From the NCBI GenBank assembly GCA_027596945.1, contig JADGJH010000364.1, forward strand, positions 1-20,175: a stretch of 20,175 nucleotides of DNA, in the 5' to 3' direction. Below the pieces are notes generated by a model. The model was not told the DNA's origin and did not search any database. It saw only the letters and a list, made by a program, of their open reading frames with translations. The translations under genes and the position numbers were made by a program. Below are positions 1 to 8,854 of the stretch, piece by piece; positions within the stretch are counted from its first letter, which is position 1; every line of letters starts with the position of its first letter. This DNA comes from Physocladia obscura (Eukaryota > Chytridiomycota > Chytridiomycetes > Chytridiales > Chytriomycetaceae).

Positions 1-857
1 AGGATCCCCACCGCTACACGTCCACTGCTGGTGCGCCGACTGAACGAGCTCATTCTTATCTATTTCCAGTTTTCAAAAAAATGAGAAAAACTGAAAAATT
101 ATAAGTGCTTATGATGATTCAATCGATTTAGCTCTTACCAAACTTACAGAACACAAGCTTACCATTTTTCATCGATTCTGCTCTATAATAAACACGAGGA
201 AAATATGGTTGGCTCGGTAAAAATCAATTATATATTTATACAACCTTCATCCATATAAATGTAGACTGCAATCACTTGACTTATCTTTTTATCAAAACGA
301 GTGTTGTGAAACCGTTCATCTGTTCTCGCGTCAAATGCTTCGAACCTCGAGGCACAAAAAAATTTTCTTTGTCCAAGAAGTTGCAAAATGGTTTGCACAT
401 CCAGTCACCCTCAATCCAACCTCCATCCCCATCCGACGTATCCATTCAAATACATCCAATCAAACGCTGGAACATGTACTATTAAACTCGTCTATATTGT
501 TGTCGTCATTGTCATTGTGATTGCTATTGTCTGTTTCGATATCGTTATGCAGTTTTGAAATCAAAAAACGAACATGTTGAATTCATGACTTATCGAATTC
601 CAAAAGACGATGCGCGCGCGTATGTTGCCGTCGAACTATGAAATCAAATATATAGTATTGATTTTGCTAGTTTCCCGCCGTGTCGCTTAAAAATTTCAGG
701 CAAATGAATCGCAATCGAATATCCAAATACACCTATATACGTTCTTTAAATCATCCTACATAATATGCATACTGGCACGCGTATTCGCACACTCTTTCTC
801 TCCCGCGTATTTTTCCAGAATTAAGAATCTAACTTACACCCTCCTCCAAAACAACAG
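1..857. other. AT-rich region upstream of eL39; no complete gene seen
   Basis: No convincing coding region is visible. The eL39 exon at 858 needs an upstream exon carrying only the ATG. The phase-0 candidates I see are an ATG at 388-390 followed directly by GTTTGC, and one at 205-207 followed by GTTGGC. Either would give a first intron of about 470 or 650 nt, long for this locus. A T-rich AG acceptor near 819 is followed in frame by TAA, so it cannot start the coding exon. The first 53 bases, read on the minus strand, begin with an ATG in an open frame that may belong to a gene outside the window, but 17 codons are too few to judge. Confidence 0.4.
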
Positions 858-1094
858 CCATCCAACAAAACCTTCAAGATCAAGAGAATCCTCGGAAAGG
901 CCCAAAAGCAAAATAGACCAATTCCAAACTGGTTCCGTTTCAAGACTGACAACAAGATCAGGTTAACAAAAACAAGAAACTTCTTTTTTTTGTCACATAG
1001 TTGTTTTTTTTTTGCATGCTAAAATTTTTATTATATTATTTATAGATACAATGCAAAGCGCAGACACTGGCGTAGAACCAAGTTGAACTTGTAA
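858..1094 (+). CDS. RPL39: 60S ribosomal protein eL39 (first exon unresolved)
   Basis: eL39 is a very small basic protein of the large ribosomal subunit that lines the nascent-peptide exit tunnel. Two exons are visible (858-961 and 1046-1094) around an 84-nt intron with GTTAAC donor and TTATAG acceptor. They encode about 50 residues starting [14 protein letters not shown], with the family-typical core [12 protein letters not shown] and the C-terminus [12 protein letters not shown]. With an initiator Met the protein is 51 residues, the usual length. The reading frame has an in-frame TAA upstream at about 823 and no ATG, so the start codon must lie in an upstream exon whose intron ends at AACAG before 858. 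A first intron directly after the ATG is common in fungal eL39 genes. An AATAAA lies about 60 bases past the stop. Identity is very secure; only the 5' end is open. Confidence 0.95.
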
Positions 1095-2322
1095 AAAATC
1101 CAATTGTTGGAAATTACTTTGTTTTGGTTTTAGGGGTACATCAGACTGTCCAATAAAATGAATCTTTTTAACATTATTTTAAGCTTTCCACCAAATACTC
1201 AAATCTCAAAAAATTTCTCAGTTTCGTAAAAGCATACCAACTTAAGCTAGATCTTTCAAGCAAGAAATACAAAGAGATTATTTTTGCAATCTGGAATATT
1301 GTGAAACACTATTTTGGGCACTGCAGTCCTTGGTATCAATTGCAAACATACCTAGACCAAAGCTATTGAGAAGTTTGGTTTCTTCATTGAGCAGTGCAGA
1401 AGTAACAGTAGATCTTCGTTTTGAGTTTTAGTGGAGTTTATTCCATACAATCAGATACAAAATGAAACATAAATTCAACAGAATGTCGCAAAGCTAACAC
1501 ACCCAAATTTTTTACAGTAAGATTAAACAATAAGAAATAATTTGATTTGTGGTAAAAAATGGTTTTGCAAAAGATGGATTTTACTGTTTTGTTCTGAAAG
1601 GAAACCAACAATTTTTTTTACATTTTCCAAGTATCTTGACAGCACCTTGACTTGCTTAATCTGGCAATAAACTGAAGGGATACATGAAACAGATATCATG
1701 TTTATAGTACTGAAATTTCTGCTTCTAGAGCAGAAACTTAAATTCACATTGTGGCGGATATCCTTAGATCTTTAAACATATTACAAAAAAAAGCTGCCAC
1801 CATAAGCAATTATGGTACACAACAAATCACTTCTATATCCTTACGGTAATGTCATGACAACTACAATCAAAGGGAGATGCCAAATTTGAAATTGGCTACA
1901 TTTGATGACCACATATCTTGAGCTTCCAGAGAGCAGCCCATGGTATGTGCTATATCACTTGTTTTTTTCATACAAAAGTACTACTTTTTCTAACAAGTAT
2001 GTAAACATGATTGTTTTCTTCCTTTCAAAAAAATAATGGGATTTCTATTGATATTGCAATAGTACCTGGAGTTTTTGTAAACAGCAAACATCTCATCAAC
2101 CTTCATAGTGAACTTTTTCCCACAACTTAGAGCAAAATTATGCTTTTTCTCTGTTTAGTGACAGCCAAGTTTTGAAGTTTTGCAATGATGCTGGAATATT
2201 TTTAGTGCCTTTTTATTTATTGATGTTTATTTTCTGTTGATAAAAGACCAAAATGTTCGTTCAAATATGTTTTATTATATTATTATTTTTCCTTAAAAAA
2301 TAAATTTAAAGCCGGTATTCTC
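1095..2322. other. 1.2-kb AT-rich stretch with no recognisable gene
   Basis: This stretch separates the eL39 stop from the convergent NME7 stop. Apart from the likely eL39 polyadenylation signal (AATAAA near 1153) I see no protein similarity, tRNA, or snoRNA with paired C and D boxes plus an rRNA guide. The only longer open frame (minus strand, 1523-1747) looks random. Sequence is AT-rich with many poly-T runs. It could hold 3' UTRs or a decayed element, but nothing supports a specific call. Confidence 0.4.
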
Positions 2323-3983
2323 TCAAACAACATTTGCCATGATTCTAAAGAAGAATTGGACCTTGAAGTTTATAATAAAATTATCAGTTTTGAAAAAAAA
2401 TAAACAAGAAAACACCACTACCCACCTCCAAAACCCCATCATCTTCAAGATCTGTGCAATGCACGGCGTTCTTGATTTTGTTAACTCCGTAAAGCGCCCT
2501 CAGTGACTTTGGGCGAAGTTTTCTGGCGAGCTCTGGATCAGTTGGCCCAACAATTTCACGAAACGACGAAACAATGTGTTCTTTATCTGGTCCGCCTGAC
2601 ACTTCCAACGCCACTAGTGGACCTGACATGAGCTGGTCGACAATTTTCTATTAAAAAAATTAGATGAATAAATAAAATATAAAGTTTACGTCAGTGATGG
2701 TGTGGATATGTGTATGCGTACTCGAACACATTTATTTCTTCTTTTTTTATAACATAAATTATACCTGATACTCTGGAACAACAGTTTTGTAAACCTCCAA
2801 AAACTCTTCGGCATTCACTCTATCCAAACTAAAGCTCTGCGCGTCAGAGATACGGAATCCATTTTGCACAATCGATGCCATAATCTTGCCTGTCAGGCCG
2901 GCGTAGACGGCATGCGGTCTTACGAGGGCAAGCGTGGAGTTTTTGAATACGGCGGTCCTTGCGGCGGTGGCGGCTGAGTGGTTAAAGACGGCAGAGAGTT
3001 CAACTTTTGCGGACGATGCAGATGAAGATATGTGCAGGCCATTTTTGTAGCCTGCGTGACCGAAACGCGCGCGGAGACTCTGGGCGGCTTGAGCGCGCGC
3101 GTCGGCGACGATTGCGGGGCCGGTGATGGTAGTGAGGTGGGTGTGGGCGTTTGGCTTGGTTACCTCGAGAGCGATGGAGGAGCCGCCAGTAAGGGATGAG
3201 ACAATGTCGCTATTATTATTATTAATTTTAGTCTAAGAAGACGAATGGTTTTTGTTTCAATTTAAATACTTGAAATACGGTTTGCCACCAAACGTGACCA
3301 TACACAATTCTTCGGCGAGTTTGCGCGAGATCGAAAGCATGCGGAGGTTGCGGATAGTGTAGTTATGATTGGAGATGAGGATATCAATAATTTCACCGGC
3401 CTGGTCTATAGCATCCGGCTTGATGATCACAAGAGCACTAAAAGAATTACATGTGTAAATATATTTCCACAGGAACTGTAAAGTGAATAAATAGCAAAAA
3501 AAAAAAAAAAAGTGACCTTTCCAAAGTCTGCGCGAGCTTTCCTCTCGTGAATTCGTCACCGTAATCAACAATTGTGAGTTGACGCGCATATACATTCACT
3601 GCGGCGCCAATATGAAAATCCGTGAGAGCAAGATCTTGCGTTTTTGTGCGTTTCAAGAATGTTCGTTTTTGTTTTGGGTCGTACTTTTTTATTTTATATT
3701 TTATATACATACATATTTTTTTAATGTGAGTTAATTGATGCTATTTCAGGATTTTGGCCTTTTGGTCGCGTGTAATGAATGCGTATTCTTATTCATGTAT
3801 TTTTTAATACCATTTCAATCGAATTGTCTGTTTCGTAAAAGAAGAGTTGATATTGACGCGATAGTTGGGCGTGCACGTCGAACCATTCAACCTGTTCATG
3901 ATTTATTAATTTGTTTGGATTTCTGAAAAAAAAAACCTGGTATCTCCGGTTACCAAAAAGCACATGCGTTCCAAAGCTGACAT
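2323..3983 (-). CDS. NME7: NME7-like protein: DM10 domain plus two nucleoside diphosphate kinase domains
   Basis: Seven exons (3983-3954, 3891-3811, 3683-3517, 3437-3270, 3209-2765, 2647-2426, 2361-2323) join in phase to a 383-residue protein; human NME7 has 376. It starts MSALERMCFL, then the DM10 domain (about residues 11-90; motifs YDPKQKRTFLKRTK and VYARQLTIVDYGDEFTRGKL). NDPK domain 1 (about 94-230) has IIKPDA and a candidate catalytic His208 in YKNGLHI. NDPK domain 2 (about 240-383) has LVRPHAV and His360 in IKNAVHCTD. Family knowledge: NME7 is an axonemal doublet-microtubule protein and gamma-tubulin ring complex component, kept mainly in species that build cilia or flagella. That supports a zoosporic organism. 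In domain 1 the usual NxxHG-D reads NGLHIS, so its kinase activity is less certain than that of domain 2. The small last exon (VQFFFRIMANVV) matches the family C-terminus. Confidence 0.93.
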
Positions 3984-4056
3984 TGCTGTTTTTTTTTTAT
4001 TTGCTTTGCGTTTCAATTTTTCGACAAAATAAAAAAAGTAAACAAAAAAAAATAAA
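3984..4056. promoter_or_regulatory. 73-bp divergent promoter between NME7 and GSTZ1
   Basis: Only 73 bases separate the two ATGs of the head-to-head genes. The interval is a T-tract on the NME7 side followed by a GC-poor centre and an A-tract on the GSTZ1 side, giving each gene an A-rich leader before its ATG. No TATA box is evident. Both 5' UTRs and the shared promoter must fit here or overlap the neighbouring first exons. Confidence 0.6.
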
Positions 4057-4890
4057 ATGAGTGAAGGCAAGCAAGAACAAATTGAATTTGAACTTTATTC
4101 GTACTGGAGATCGAGCGCATCGTGGAGAATTCGGTTTTTTTGTTTCTTCATTCTCATTCCTTTTTTTTTGGTTTTCGATTCGCGCGGGTTTATTTGCATT
4201 AACTGTTAATTTCAATTCGAAGTGCTGCTCTTAAGTTCAAGGGAATCAACCACAAAATCACACCAATCAACATTCTCAAAGACGAACAACGCAGCAACGA
4301 ATATCTATCAAAAAATCCATCCGGATTTCTTCCCACTCTCGTTCATAATGGAAATATTCTCATTCAGGTTTGTTTTTTGATTTAGCACCCGACATCATCC
4401 GAGAATTTCATTAATTGAATTGGAATTTTCCTGCATCAAGTCCCCGGCATTACTCGAATACCTTGAAGAAATCAAACCGGAGCCGGCACTCTTGCCCGCC
4501 GACGCACTTGGACGCGCGCGAGTTCGCGGACTCGCGGCGATAATTTATTGCGACACGCATCCAGTCCAGAATCTGACAGTTCTGAAGAAGGTTGGCGCGC
4601 TGCGAGGCAAAGAAGGTGTGACGGACACAGAATTTGCGCGGTGGGTGATTTGGACTGGGTTTACGGCGTATGAAAAGGCACTGAGTGTTGGGGGAACCGT
4701 CGGCAAGTATTCATATGGAGACACACTAACGATTGCAGACTTGTGTCTGTTTGCGCAGGGATACAATGCGGAGCGGTTTGGAGTTGACTTGACAGATTTT
4801 CCGCTGATTAGGAAGCTGCTGGAGACATTGAGCCAAGAAGACTGTATCAAAAGCACGCATCCATCGACACAAATTGACGCGGTGCAGTGA
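4057..4890 (+). CDS. GSTZ1: Maleylacetoacetate isomerase / zeta-class glutathione S-transferase
   Basis: Three exons (4057-4133, 4223-4367, 4441-4890) give 223 residues, close to the family length. The enzyme isomerises maleylacetoacetate to fumarylacetoacetate with glutathione, the penultimate step of phenylalanine/tyrosine breakdown. The N-terminal thioredoxin-like domain has the zeta signature region SSASWRIR (residues 19-26), PSGFLPTLVHNG and LLEYLEEIKP. The helical C-terminal domain has HPVQNLTVLKKVG, YGDTLTIADLCL and NAERFGVDLTDFP, all typical of the family. The usual signature is SSCSWRVR; here Cys is replaced by Ala21, while both serines remain. Introns are phase 2 and phase 0 with GTTTTT and GTTTGT donors. 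The gene diverges from NME7 and is followed after 67 bases by the F-box gene. Confidence 0.93.
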
Positions 4891-4957
4891 ATCAATTTAT
4901 TGGTATGGTTGGTTTGTTGGTGGTTGGCAGGAGACTTGGCGATACGTCAGTTAGTTA

Positions 4958-6914
4958 GTGGGGGTGGGGAAAAAAGAAAGAGAAGGATTTTTCATCACAA
5001 AGAGATTTGCAGATTGCAGGATGAAAAGCACAAGCGCTCGTAGTAGCGCGGGTGCCAGATTCAGAGCTAGTACGGACAGTAAAGGACCGACAACCGGGGC
5101 AGAATCGGTCGAAGGTGCGGTGGGAACAAGGCAGATGGACGGCAGCGGCAGTAAAGCGGCGACAGTGGGCGGCTTTTTTACCGACGACAGCAAAGGCAGG
5201 GCGGGCAAAGGGGCCAAGGGGGCGAAAGACCGAGAAAGGGGGAAAGACCGGGCGAAGGAGCGCGGCAAGGACAAAGACAAGGACAAGGACAAGGACCGGC
5301 GCAAGGACCGCGACGGCGACTGGCACTGGGACTGGGACGACGACAACGACGACGACGAGGCCCCCGACACCGAGACCGACGTCGACGGCAGCTTCAGCGC
5401 CACCGACTCTGCGTTCGGGCCCGACGAGGAGACGCCGACGCCGCCGGGTAGGCGCACACCCCCAATTTCCTCGTCCCGTTGGAGCACCGATACTCACGCC
5501 AATACACACCCCACAGACACCCTTGGCCTGCTGCCGTCCGAGGTTGCCGTGCAGATGCTCGCCTGCATCTCCGACCCCAAAACTCTTGCTATCGTGTCGC
5601 AACTGTCGCGCCGCTGGTACCTCCTTGCCGCCGATAATCTCGTCTGGCGCTCTCTCTTTGTCTCAAAGTGGGGTGTCGCCGCCGCAATCTCCGTCGCGAA
5701 ACGTCAGCCCGCGCTAACCGAAAACCTTCCCCTTCGTCTCCAGTCTCCCAAGATTCATCTCGATTTGCCCGTCCAGTACTTGTTCCCCGATCCTACTTAT
5801 TCTCACAACTACAATCGCCCATCCAGTTCACCTTCCATTATTGCCCTTGATAATAATAACTCTACTGAAGTCTCTTGGAAGTTTATTTATAAGCAACGTT
5901 TAATATTGCATAATAATTGGAAGTCGGCTAATTACCAAGCCACTGCTTTTACTGGTCACGCTGATGCTGTTTATTGTGTCCAATTTCAGGGAAATTTATT
6001 AACTAGTGGTTCCAGAGACAGGTGCGTGTCTCTATCTCTGTCTCTCTCTCTCTTATTCTCTTTCTTTTTATAGAACATTGAAATTCTGGGATATAAACAA
6101 GAAGATACACTGTATTGGTAGTATCTCAGGACATGACGGATCGGTGCTTTGTATGCAGCACGACGCGTCAAAATACATTGTCACTGGATCAAGTGACTCG
6201 ACCGCAATTATTTGGAGCTATACCACTGGTAAAATCCTCCATCGCTTGATTGGCCACACCCTCCCTGTCCTCGACGTGCGTTTCAACTCCACTCACGTCG
6301 TCACATGCAGCAAAGACTGCACTATCCGAGTTTGGAACGTTGCCAACGGTGCTTTTCTCCACGCTATGGATGGCCACCAAGCCGCAGTGAATGCAATCCA
6401 CATCCATGGAGATTACGTCGCCAGTGCATCCGGCGACTGCATGGTAAAACTCTGGAACATAAAGACTGGGGCACTCGTCAAAACATTTCTGGGACACACG
6501 CGTGGGCTCGCATGCGTACAATTTGATGGCCAAAAAATTATTAGTGGCAGCAACGACTTTACTCTAAAAATATGGGACGTGTATACGGGACTGTGCGAAC
6601 GCACGCTTGAAGGGCACAGTAATCTGGTGCGGACGATATGTTTTGATGAGGAGCGGATTGTTAGTGGGAGTTATGATAATACAATCAAGATTTGGGATCG
6701 ACGGACGGGCGAGATTTTGCATACATTGGAAGGGGTGCATAATAGTTGGGTTTTTCATGTACAGATGGATGGAACGCGTATTGTATCTGCTGCCCAGGTA
6801 AAAAAAAAATTTAAAAAAAACAGCACCGAAATCTCTAACCAAATTTGGCAGGACAAACGCATTGTTATCTGGGATTTCGGAATCGGTTGTGCTCTTGCGA
6901 AAGAGTTTTCGTGA
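4958..6914 (+). CDS. F-box/WD40 repeat protein, beta-TrCP-like SCF substrate receptor
   Basis: Three exons (4958-6021, 6074-6797, 6852-6914) give 616 residues. An internal in-frame ATG at 5021 would give 595 and leave more room for a promoter after the upstream gene, so it may be the real start. Order: a disordered, strongly charged N-terminus (about residues 83-145: KD/RK repeats switching to a W/D-rich acidic run), an F-box (about 188-235, LPSEVAVQMLACISDPKTL), a linker with WKFIYKQRLILHNNW, and seven WD40 repeats (about 330 to the end) with GH..WD pairs such as GHDGSVLC, TCSKDCTIRVWN, SGSYDNTIKIWD and KRIVIWDF. The family binds Skp1 through the F-box and phosphorylated substrates through the propeller, as part of SCF ubiquitin ligases. 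Introns are 52 nt (CT-rich) and 54 nt. A 69-nt in-frame GT..AG segment at 5448-5516 could be an extra or optional intron. Confidence 0.9.
5265..5297 (+). repeat. Hexamer repeat (GACAAG-type) coding for KDKD
   Basis: A short imperfect run of GACAAG/GACAAA units inside the F-box gene encodes alternating Lys-Asp. It is immediately followed by GAC-rich sequence that encodes an acidic tract, so basic and acidic low-complexity blocks abut. Such repeats are prone to length change. Confidence 0.7.
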
Positions 6915-7318
6915 AATTTAATATTGAATCGGCAGAATGAATGAGACGAGAGAGACTTTAAATTTTTTTTTTCTATCAACAACCTATTTTATTAAGCTGT
7001 TAATGTTATCATTACCTTCTTGCTCTGTTTTTGGTTTATTTTCTTCCCCTGACTTTTCCGTTTTTATATTTTATTTTACTTTCACTCAATAAAAAAAACA
7101 GAGACGCACCCTTGCTGATCAATCTTTCTTTTTTTTTTTTTTTTTTGGTTGTTTTTTTTTGAGTTCGAGTTTTTTCGTCGGAGTGTTTTCATCTCGGGGA
7201 ATTATTTTCGTTCTTTCCTCTTTTTCACTGACAAAAACAAGAAGATGCTGGAAATGAAACGTTTATCAAGTCAATCAGCAGTAGCCCATTGATTCGTCAC
7301 TCGCCCGGAACTCATCAG
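6915..7318. other. 3' region of the F-box gene and presumed promoter/first exon of the snoRNA host
   Basis: An AATAAA at 7088-7093 is a plausible polyadenylation signal for the F-box gene. Beyond it lies a long T run (about 7127-7160) and then the presumed start of the snoRNA host transcript, whose first exon should end at the CAG/GTAACG donor at 7319. I see no coding potential: the only ATG-led frame here stops within 20 codons. The transcription start is not visible. Confidence 0.45.
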
Positions 7319-7426
7319 GTAACGTACAAATCAGCTCGTTACTTATCCTGTCTTGTCTTTACCGCCCCGTGCACATGACGTGTTGGCCTCAGTTGGGCAT
7401 TTCGAAAATAAAGAAATAAAAACAAA

Positions 7427-7512
7427 GGGAAAAGATGATAAAAATTTTCGTTTTAACAAACGCTGGAATTACCGGCTGAAGTTATCGTGTTGAGATTAGG
7501 CTGTTTGATCCC
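7427..7512 (+). ncRNA. Box C/D snoRNA, snR77-like (18S Um578 guide)
   Basis: The guide GCTGGAATTACCG (7462-7474) is followed by CTGA at 7476-7479. It is complementary over 13 bases to the conserved 18S segment CGGUAAUUCCAGC. The fifth base upstream of the box (A7471) pairs with the U after GCGG, which is U578 in yeast numbering, the snR77 target. A C-box-like AUGAUAA starts at 7435. GGGA (7427-7430) can pair with TCCC (7509-7512), which would make CTGT at 7501-7504 the terminal D box and the CTGA the D' box. Guide and target are strong; the exact ends are less certain because both terminal boxes deviate from consensus. Confidence 0.8.
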
Positions 7513-7724
7513 TTCTTTACCCGTTTTGCATTTGTAGCATCTGTGTTATATTCTCTTTCTCTTTACTGAAACAGATTTTTCTTCACGGTTTATAGATGTC
7601 CCGGTGAATCTGACGATATTTTTGTAAACGGATAGCTTTTATGCTGGAACGAGACTGTGCGTGGGTTTTTTCTTTTTTTCTTTTTCTTCTTTTCTTTGGG
7701 CTCTCGATATTTTTTCCCCAATCT

Positions 7725-7832
7725 GCGAATGATGGCTACGGTGATGTGACAGTCACTCGTAGTGTAAATAAAGCGAGCACTGGGTTCTGATTAAAAACTC
7801 TTATGTAGATACAAATGCTTTTTCTGACATTC
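7725..7832 (+). ncRNA. Box C/D snoRNA, snR76-like double guide (25S Cm2197 and 18S Am974)
   Basis: The C box is AUGAUGG at 7729. The D' box CTGA (7787-7790) follows GAGCACTGG (7775-7783), complementary to 25S CCAGUGCUC; the D+5 base G7782 pairs with C2197, the yeast snR76 target. The D box CTGA (7824-7827) follows CAAATGCTTT (7812-7821), complementary to 18S AAAGCAUUUG. The D+5 base there pairs with the A preceding GCAUUUG, which I place at yeast A974 (human A1031), assigned in yeast to a different snoRNA, snR54. The length of about 100 nt is normal. No clear terminal stem is seen. Targets come from remembered rRNA sequence, not a search. Confidence 0.8.
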
Positions 7833-8049
7833 TTTCCTTTGTTCGCCCCATCCTGTTCTCATAAATTTGCGTCTCTTTTTTCGCTGACGTTTATTTCATA
7901 TTTTAGATTACACCTGGACTTTTCGTTCTGTCTAAACTCTCGTTTTATCGCCAAGTCTTCTGTTGTGAGGTAGGCATTATTTGCCTTTAGCCTTTCCAGA
8001 ATCTATCTCTCCCTCTCCCCCCTATCTCTCTTTCCATCTCGCCCATCAA

Positions 8050-8146
8050 TATATAGAAATGATGCTTTTAGATGACGAGTCCGAGAGATTATCTTTGAGG
8101 ACAACATAACAATTATTACCATTCATGCAATACTGATCGCTATATA
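8050..8146 (+). ncRNA. Box C/D snoRNA, snR75-like (25S Gm2288 guide)
   Basis: This is the best-formed snoRNA of the set. TATATAG (8050-8056) pairs perfectly with CTATATA (8140-8146) as a 7-bp terminal stem. C box AUGAUGC is at 8059-8065 and D box CTGA at 8133-8136. Internally TTAGATGACGAG (8068-8079) precedes a CCGA D' box (8081-8084) and complements 25S CUCGUCAUCUAA over 12 bases. The D'+5 base C8076 pairs with G2288, the yeast snR75 target. A C'-like TTGAGGA is at 8095-8101. The second guide CCATTCATGC (8119-8128) complements 25S GCAUGAAUGG, just downstream in the same rRNA region, and would point to a G near position 2307. Confidence 0.88.
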
Positions 8147-8340
8147 ACTACCGCTTGTTTCTTTTCTACATCTTTGTTTTTTTTTCTTCTGTAAATTTAT
8201 TTTAAATCCTTCTTTCAGATTTTTCTGCTGCTAGACTTTGTAAGCGTGGTTTTTGGATTTCGGCAAAGGTTGTTACCCATTTGCTATTTCCATTCTTCAA
8301 TCCCTCTCACTCTTTTGTGTCGTGCGTTATTTGGTGTTGG

Positions 8341-8419
8341 GACGATGATATATACAAAAAACTCAGAGATAAGCATATGTCTGAATTAAATGTCGAATGT
8401 TTTTACATGTCTGACCGTC
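8341..8419 (+). ncRNA. Box C/D snoRNA, snR74-like (18S Am28 guide)
   Basis: GACG (8341-8344) pairs with CGTC (8416-8419) as a short terminal stem. It abuts a C-box-like AUGAUAU at 8345 and lies one base after the D box CTGA (8411-8414). The D' box CTGA (8381-8384) is preceded by GAGATAAGCATATG (8366-8379), which pairs with the 5' end of 18S rRNA (CAUAUGCUUGUCUC) over 14 bases including one G-U pair. The D'+5 base T8377 faces A28, the yeast snR74 target. The sequence before the terminal D box (ending TTTTTACATG) has no rRNA target I recognise. Confidence 0.85.
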
Positions 8420-8603
8420 GCTCTCTTCCGCACATACTCCCTCTTGCTTCTCCCCCTTTTAAGAATCTTTGTTCAATTACTAAATCATTTGCCAGCAGCA
8501 GAACCTGTTGATATTCGAATTGAGTTATTCTGGAAGTACTGTCTTGTCATTTTTTCATGGTACGATAAAAAACCCAACCTCCTCTTTTTCATGCCTTCTC
8601 TAT

Positions 8604-8690
8604 TATTGTGATGATCAAATTTTATACCTATCACGACGGTCTTCCGAATCTATCGTGTTGGAGAATGCTATTTAGCGCTATTCTGACTTC
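8604..8690 (+). ncRNA. Box C/D snoRNA, snR73-like (25S Cm2959 guide)
   Basis: A perfect C box GUGAUGA is at 8608-8614 and a D box CTGA at 8683-8686. The internal guide TCACGACGGTCT (8631-8642), ahead of a CCGA D' box (8644-8647), complements 25S AGACCGUCGUGA over 12 bases. The D'+5 base G8639 pairs with C2959, the yeast snR73 target. TGTTGGA near 8656 could be the C' box. The second potential guide, before the D box (TTTAGCGCTAT), has no target I can name. No terminal stem is obvious. Confidence 0.85.
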
Positions 8691-8854
8691 CGTTCACTTG
8701 TTTCCTCTTTGCCTGACCTTTTCCAACATCACTGTAACTTTTAATTTGTTTTCAGATTATAGTCCTGCCTGCCTGCCTGCGTACTTTTGTACAACTTTAG
8801 GCAAGTTCCCATTCGAAAACATTCCTTGTCCAGCGTAAAGGAGATATTATTAGA

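Noticed and set aside
1..53. Minus-strand ATG at 53 opening a frame (MSSFSRRTSSGRVAVGI) to the window edge.
   Set aside because: Seventeen codons at an edge are not enough; a plus-strand frame is also open over the same bases.
1523..1747. Minus-strand frame of 74 codons in the gene-free stretch.
   Set aside because: There is no recognisable motif, no splice continuation and the composition is that of background AT-rich DNA.
1893..1960. TTTGATGA resembling a C box in the gene-free stretch.
   Set aside because: No CTGA follows within snoRNA range and no rRNA complement was seen.
4951..5602. Long antisense open frames (178 and 215 codons) opposite the F-box gene N-terminus.
   Set aside because: They are mirrors of GC-rich low-complexity codons; the predicted proteins are Ser/Leu/Val/Ala repeats with no domain, while the plus frame leads into an F-box.
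7841..7860. TTCGCCCC as a possible snR72-like guide.
   Set aside because: Only eight bases match the remembered 25S segment, no CTGA follows at the right spacing, and it lies outside a C/D pair.
8071..8105. GATGACGAGTCC with a downstream GGAC looked like part of a hammerhead ribozyme.
   Set aside because: The CUGANGA and GAAA core is absent; the sequence is explained better as the rRNA guide and D' box of the snR75-like snoRNA.
8281..8838. Overlapping plus-strand open frames of 70-76 codons.
   Set aside because: They have no protein similarity, use pyrimidine-rich random codons and run across the snR74- and snR73-like snoRNAs and proposed splice sites.
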